From an uncultured Chlorobiaceae bacterium (GTDB lineage: Bacteria > Bacteroidota > Chlorobiia > Chlorobiales > Chlorobiaceae): a stretch of 9,144 nucleotides of DNA. Numbering within the stretch: position 1 is the first letter of the stretch; every line of letters starts with the position of its first letter. The position numbers and the translations under genes were made by a program. The notes under the pieces are model-generated. The model did not search any database and was not told where the DNA came from. It worked only from the letters and a program-made list of their open reading frames with translations. Positions 6,813 through 9,144 of this stretch are shown in pieces. Location of the stretch: contig CAIXCO010000263.1 of the NCBI GenBank assembly GCA_903917955.1, positions 1 to 9,144 on the forward strand, written 5' to 3'.

Positions 6813-6870
6813 AAACCAGTACTATCATTTTGCCTTTGCAGCGAAAGTGGTCGTGCTGGTTTTTTCTTTT
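6813..6870 (+). terminator. Intrinsic terminator with long stem after the 84-residue gene
   Basis: Bases 6813-6831 pair with 6844-6862 over 19 positions, with one mismatch (6823/6852) and three G-T wobbles, closing a 12-base loop. The core is CCAGTAC against GTGCTGG. The stem runs into TTTTTT, C, TTTT (6860-6870). It lies 29 bases after the stop and should isolate this gene from the surface-protein remnant that follows. Confidence 0.8.
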
Positions 6871-6893
6871 CCTCATTGTAGTCGCAAACCGTT

Positions 6894-7914
6894 GTGACCA
6901 ATTCGACAGCACTGAGCAACATAGCCAATACTATTGATGCTATTGCCGTTGCTGCAGCTCTGGTAAACACCAGAATTGAGACGGTCTCGACAACGGCTAC
7001 CGCTGCGGCGCAATCGGGAGGATCGATTGATGCACTTAACAGTATCACCCGGATTGTCAGCGCCCAGCTTGTGGCACAGGATAGTGCGAGCCAGGCATTT
7101 GCGGCGGTATCGCAGAACAACAACGCCCTTGTTACCTTGACGTCGGGCAACGTTGATCAGCAAATCACAACAGCAACGTCGAGTGTCGGCACCATATTTA
7201 TAAACCATCTTCCGACGGGTGCCGTGACTATAACCGGTACAACAATTTTTGGCGAAAGGCTGGTGGCAGGCAATAGCCTTCATGATGTCGATGGTCTCGG
7301 TACAATCAGTTACCAGTGGCAGGCTGCTGGCGTGGATATCAGCGGCGCTGTTAGTGATAGCTATATTCTTACGGCATTGAGTATTGGCAAGGTGATTACG
7401 GTGAAGGCAGCTTATATTGATGGTGTGGGAACTCATGAGAGTGCCATCAGTTCGGCTACGGCGGCGGTTGCCAATGTACCAAGCGTGGATACAACAGCGC
7501 CAACCGTGGTCACCGTTACCCCGACGGATCACTACCGCAGCAGGAGCGGCTGACAACATTGTGCTGAACTTCAGTGAAGCGGTAGAGAAGGGGAGTGGCA
7601 CAATCGTGATCCACAGCGGTTCTGCCGATGGTGCGGTGGTGGAGAGCTACGATGTGCAGACGAGCCCGAACCTCACCATTTCCGGAACTATGCTGACGGT
7701 TAATCCGACAAACGATTTGGTGAAAGGAAGCCACTACTTTGTGACGTTTGGCGCTGGATCGGTCAATGATTCTGCCGGGAACCACTTTGCCGGGTCAACC
7801 TATGACTTTACGGTAGCCGATCCCTATGCCAACAGCGAGAGTCACAGCTCAAGCACTGGCACAGTATTGGCGGGTCTTGGAGCGCTTGGACTTCTTGCCT
7901 GGGTGATTTTTTAA
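6894..7914 (+). pseudogene. Broken C-terminal remnant of a large repeat-type surface protein (adhesin-like), frameshifted
   Basis: Two frames together encode one protein. The first runs from the GTG at 6894 to TGA at 7551-7553, and the second continues in the +1 frame to TAA at 7912-7914. The first contains an Ala/Thr/Ser-rich stretch, then a domain of the type AVTITGTTIFGERL to ISYQWQAAGVDISGA to AAVANV, as repeated in giant bacterial adhesins and RTX-like proteins. The linker DTTAPTVVTVTPTD starts an Ig-like (SbsA/SwmB-type) domain that continues after the shift as AADNIVLNFSEAVEKGSGTIVI to NHFAGSTYDFTVAD. The break is at 7530, where one C sits between GAT and ACT: one base gained or two lost. 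The C-terminus is a Ser-rich spacer plus a hydrophobic GTVLAGLGALGLLAWVIF end. There is no signal peptide, no Shine-Dalgarno, and a stop (6879-6881) just upstream, so the 5' part appears to be missing. A sequencing error at 7530 is possible. Confidence 0.7.
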
Positions 7915-7925
7915 CTTGTGAGCGG

Positions 7926-7964
7926 AGCCGGGCTGCAGGCGTTGTGCCTTTGCCCGGCTTTTTT
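7926..7964 (+). terminator. Intrinsic terminator after the surface-protein remnant
   Basis: AGCCGGGC (7926-7933) pairs perfectly with GCCCGGCT (7952-7959), with an inner stem AGGC/GCCT (7937-7940, 7946-7949) and a five-base loop, followed by six T (7959-7964). It lies 11 bases after the stop. On the minus strand no T run follows the stem, so its effect on the convergent cimA gene is probably weak. Confidence 0.85.
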
Positions 7965-7973
7965 CAATGTAGC

Positions 7974-9144
7974 TTACGCCGGTGTTGTTGCCGCACTCTT
8001 CGGCAGTGCCGCCTTCAGGGTGAAGAGGTGGTAGTTCATGCTATCCTGCAGTGCATGGAGGCTTGCTTCAATAATGTTGGTCGAGACACCCACCGTGCCC
8101 CAGGTGTAGTGGCCGTTGCTCGATTCAATGAGTACCCGCACCTTGGCGCTGGTTCCCCGTTTCTCTTCGAGTACCCGCACCTTGTAGTCAACCAGCTTGA
8201 TGCTTTTGATTTCGGGGTAAAAGTGGATCAGTGCCTTGCGAAGCGCCTTGTCGAGGGCGTTGACCGGGCCGTCACCATCGGCGGCGATATGCTCAATCTC
8301 CTCTCCAACCTTGACCTTGAGTACCGCCTGATCAACGTTTTTGGCATTCTTGCCCGACTCGATATGCACCTTGGTTTCAACCACTTCAAAGAAGGGGGTG
8401 AAGTTGCCAAGCTCCTTGTGCAGGAGCAGCTCAAATGAGGCTTCGGCTCCGTCAAACTGGTATCCTTCGTGTTCAAGCTCTTTGATGTGGTGGACAATAT
8501 TCTTAAAGAGCTCGCTTTTTTCCGGCAGGGTAATGCCAAGTTCATGAGCCTTGTAGCGGATGTTGCTCTGGCCGGCAAGTTCAGACACGAGCACCCGCTG
8601 GCGGTTTCCTACCTGTGCGGGGTCGATGTGCTCGTAGAGAGAACTCTCTTTCATCACGGCGCTGACGTGGATGCCGCCCTTGTGGGCAAAGGCCGATTTC
8701 CCGACAAAGGGTGCCCGGGTGTTTGATGGCATATTCAGAATCTCGTAGACGAACTTCGAGAGTGAGGTGAGCGGTGTGAGATGCTCAACAAAGGTGAATG
8801 AGCGTTGCAGCTTCAGCATGACGTTGGGAATAATGCTGATCAGGTTGGCGTTGCCGCACCGTTCGCCGATACCATTGATGGTTCCCTGGATGTGGGTTGC
8901 ACCGGCTATGACAGCGGCGATGGAGTTTGCCACGGCCAGGTCGCCGTCATTGTGGCTGTGAATACCCACGGGCACGCCGGTAACGGCGAGGACGCGGGCG
9001 ACAATATCGGTCACCTCATGGGGCAGTGAGCCTCCGTTGGTGTCGCAAAGCACAATTCTTGATGCACCACCCTCAACGGCTGAAAGGAGCATTTTGAGGG
9101 CAAATTCGGGGTTGTTTTTGTAGCCGTCAAAAAAGTGTTCGGCA
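7974..9144 (-). CDS. cimA: (R)-citramalate synthase, CimA type, 5' truncated by window edge
   Basis: The enzyme condenses pyruvate with acetyl-CoA to (R)-citramalate, the first step of the threonine-independent isoleucine route. About 389 residues are visible. The frame stays open beyond the Met codon at 9092, giving AEHFFDGYKNNPEFALK before it, a stretch typical of this family, so that Met is internal and about 140 N-terminal residues lie off the right edge. Conserved elements in order are CDTNGGSLPHEV, HSHNDGDLAVANS (metal-ligand His residues and Asn), GTINGIGERCGNANL, FAHKGGIHVSAV, and a C-terminal LeuA-dimer regulatory domain with YKVRVLEEKRGTSAKVRVLIES and WGTVGVSTNIIEASLHAL. AEHFFDGYK and the C-terminal domain favour CimA over 2-isopropylmalate synthase (LeuA), though the two are relatives. 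It converges on the surface-protein remnant. Its promoter is outside the window. Confidence 0.9.
   Translation of the reverse strand, partial: AEHFFDGYKNNPEFALKMLLSAVEGGASRIVLCDTNGGSLPHEVTDIVARVLAVTGVPVGIHSHNDGDLAVANSIAAVIAGATHIQGTINGIGERCGNANLISIIPNVMLKLQRSFTFVEHLTPLTSLSKFVYEILNMPSNTRAPFVGKSAFAHKGGIHVSAVMKESSLYEHIDPAQVGNRQRVLVSELAGQSNIRYKAHELGITLPEKSELFKNIVHHIKELEHEGYQFDGAEASFELLLHKELGNFTPFFEVVETKVHIESGKNAKNVDQAVLKVKVGEEIEHIAADGDGPVNALDKALRKALIHFYPEIKSIKLVDYKVRVLEEKRGTSAKVRVLIESSNGHYTWGTVGVSTNIIEASLHALQDSMNYHLFTLKAALPKSAATTPA

Noticed and set aside
7524..7536. Programmed ribosomal frameshift in the surface protein
   Set aside because: No heptameric slippery run or downstream pseudoknot is evident at 7530; a plain indel is simpler.
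6873..7601. Minus-strand 242-residue open frame opposite the adhesin remnant
   Set aside because: Composition is unnatural (many Cys, Arg and His), with no motif, while the plus strand has clear repeat and Ig-like domains.
7944..8438. Plus-strand open frame opposite cimA
   Set aside because: It overlaps the terminator and the antisense of highly conserved cimA sequence; no motif of its own.

Overview
The window looks bacterial and compositionally mosaic. It falls into three blocks.

Block 1 (about 1-1500, GC-rich) holds the end of a Tad (tight adherence) type IVc pilus operon: the 3' part of a tadC-type inner-membrane platform gene, then a prepilin peptidase joined to it by an ATGA overlap. 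Just after the peptidase core a reading frame opens like a lipoprotein signal peptide. This is what one expects from the next tad gene (tadD), but it stops at about 1498, where the base composition changes abruptly.

Block 2 (about 1500-4990, AT-rich) carries two envelope-glycan genes: a 612-residue multi-pass membrane protein of the STT3-like GT-C type, and a 507-residue fusion of a family 2 glycosyltransferase with a class I SAM methyltransferase. The AT-rich block appears inserted into, or joined onto, the truncated tad operon. Recombination, horizontal transfer and a chimeric contig all remain possible.

Block 3 (about 5000-9144, intermediate GC) holds a DnaQ-like 3'-5' exonuclease with a good sigma70-type promoter, a DUF456 membrane protein, an unrecognised 84-residue protein with a strong Shine-Dalgarno and its own long-stem terminator, a broken C-terminal remnant of a large repeat-type surface protein, and (minus strand, convergent) most of a citramalate synthase (cimA) gene running off the right edge. 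The style of the cimA gene and the surface-protein remnant suggests a green sulfur bacterium (Chlorobium-like). That is an impression from sequence style, not a demonstrated assignment.

Functionally, blocks 1 and 2 both concern the cell surface. The glycosyltransferase pair could in principle decorate a surface polymer or protein, but the breakpoint between them argues against a co-evolved operon. Block 3 is a set of independent short transcription units. No CRISPR array, rRNA, tRNA or intact insertion sequence was seen.
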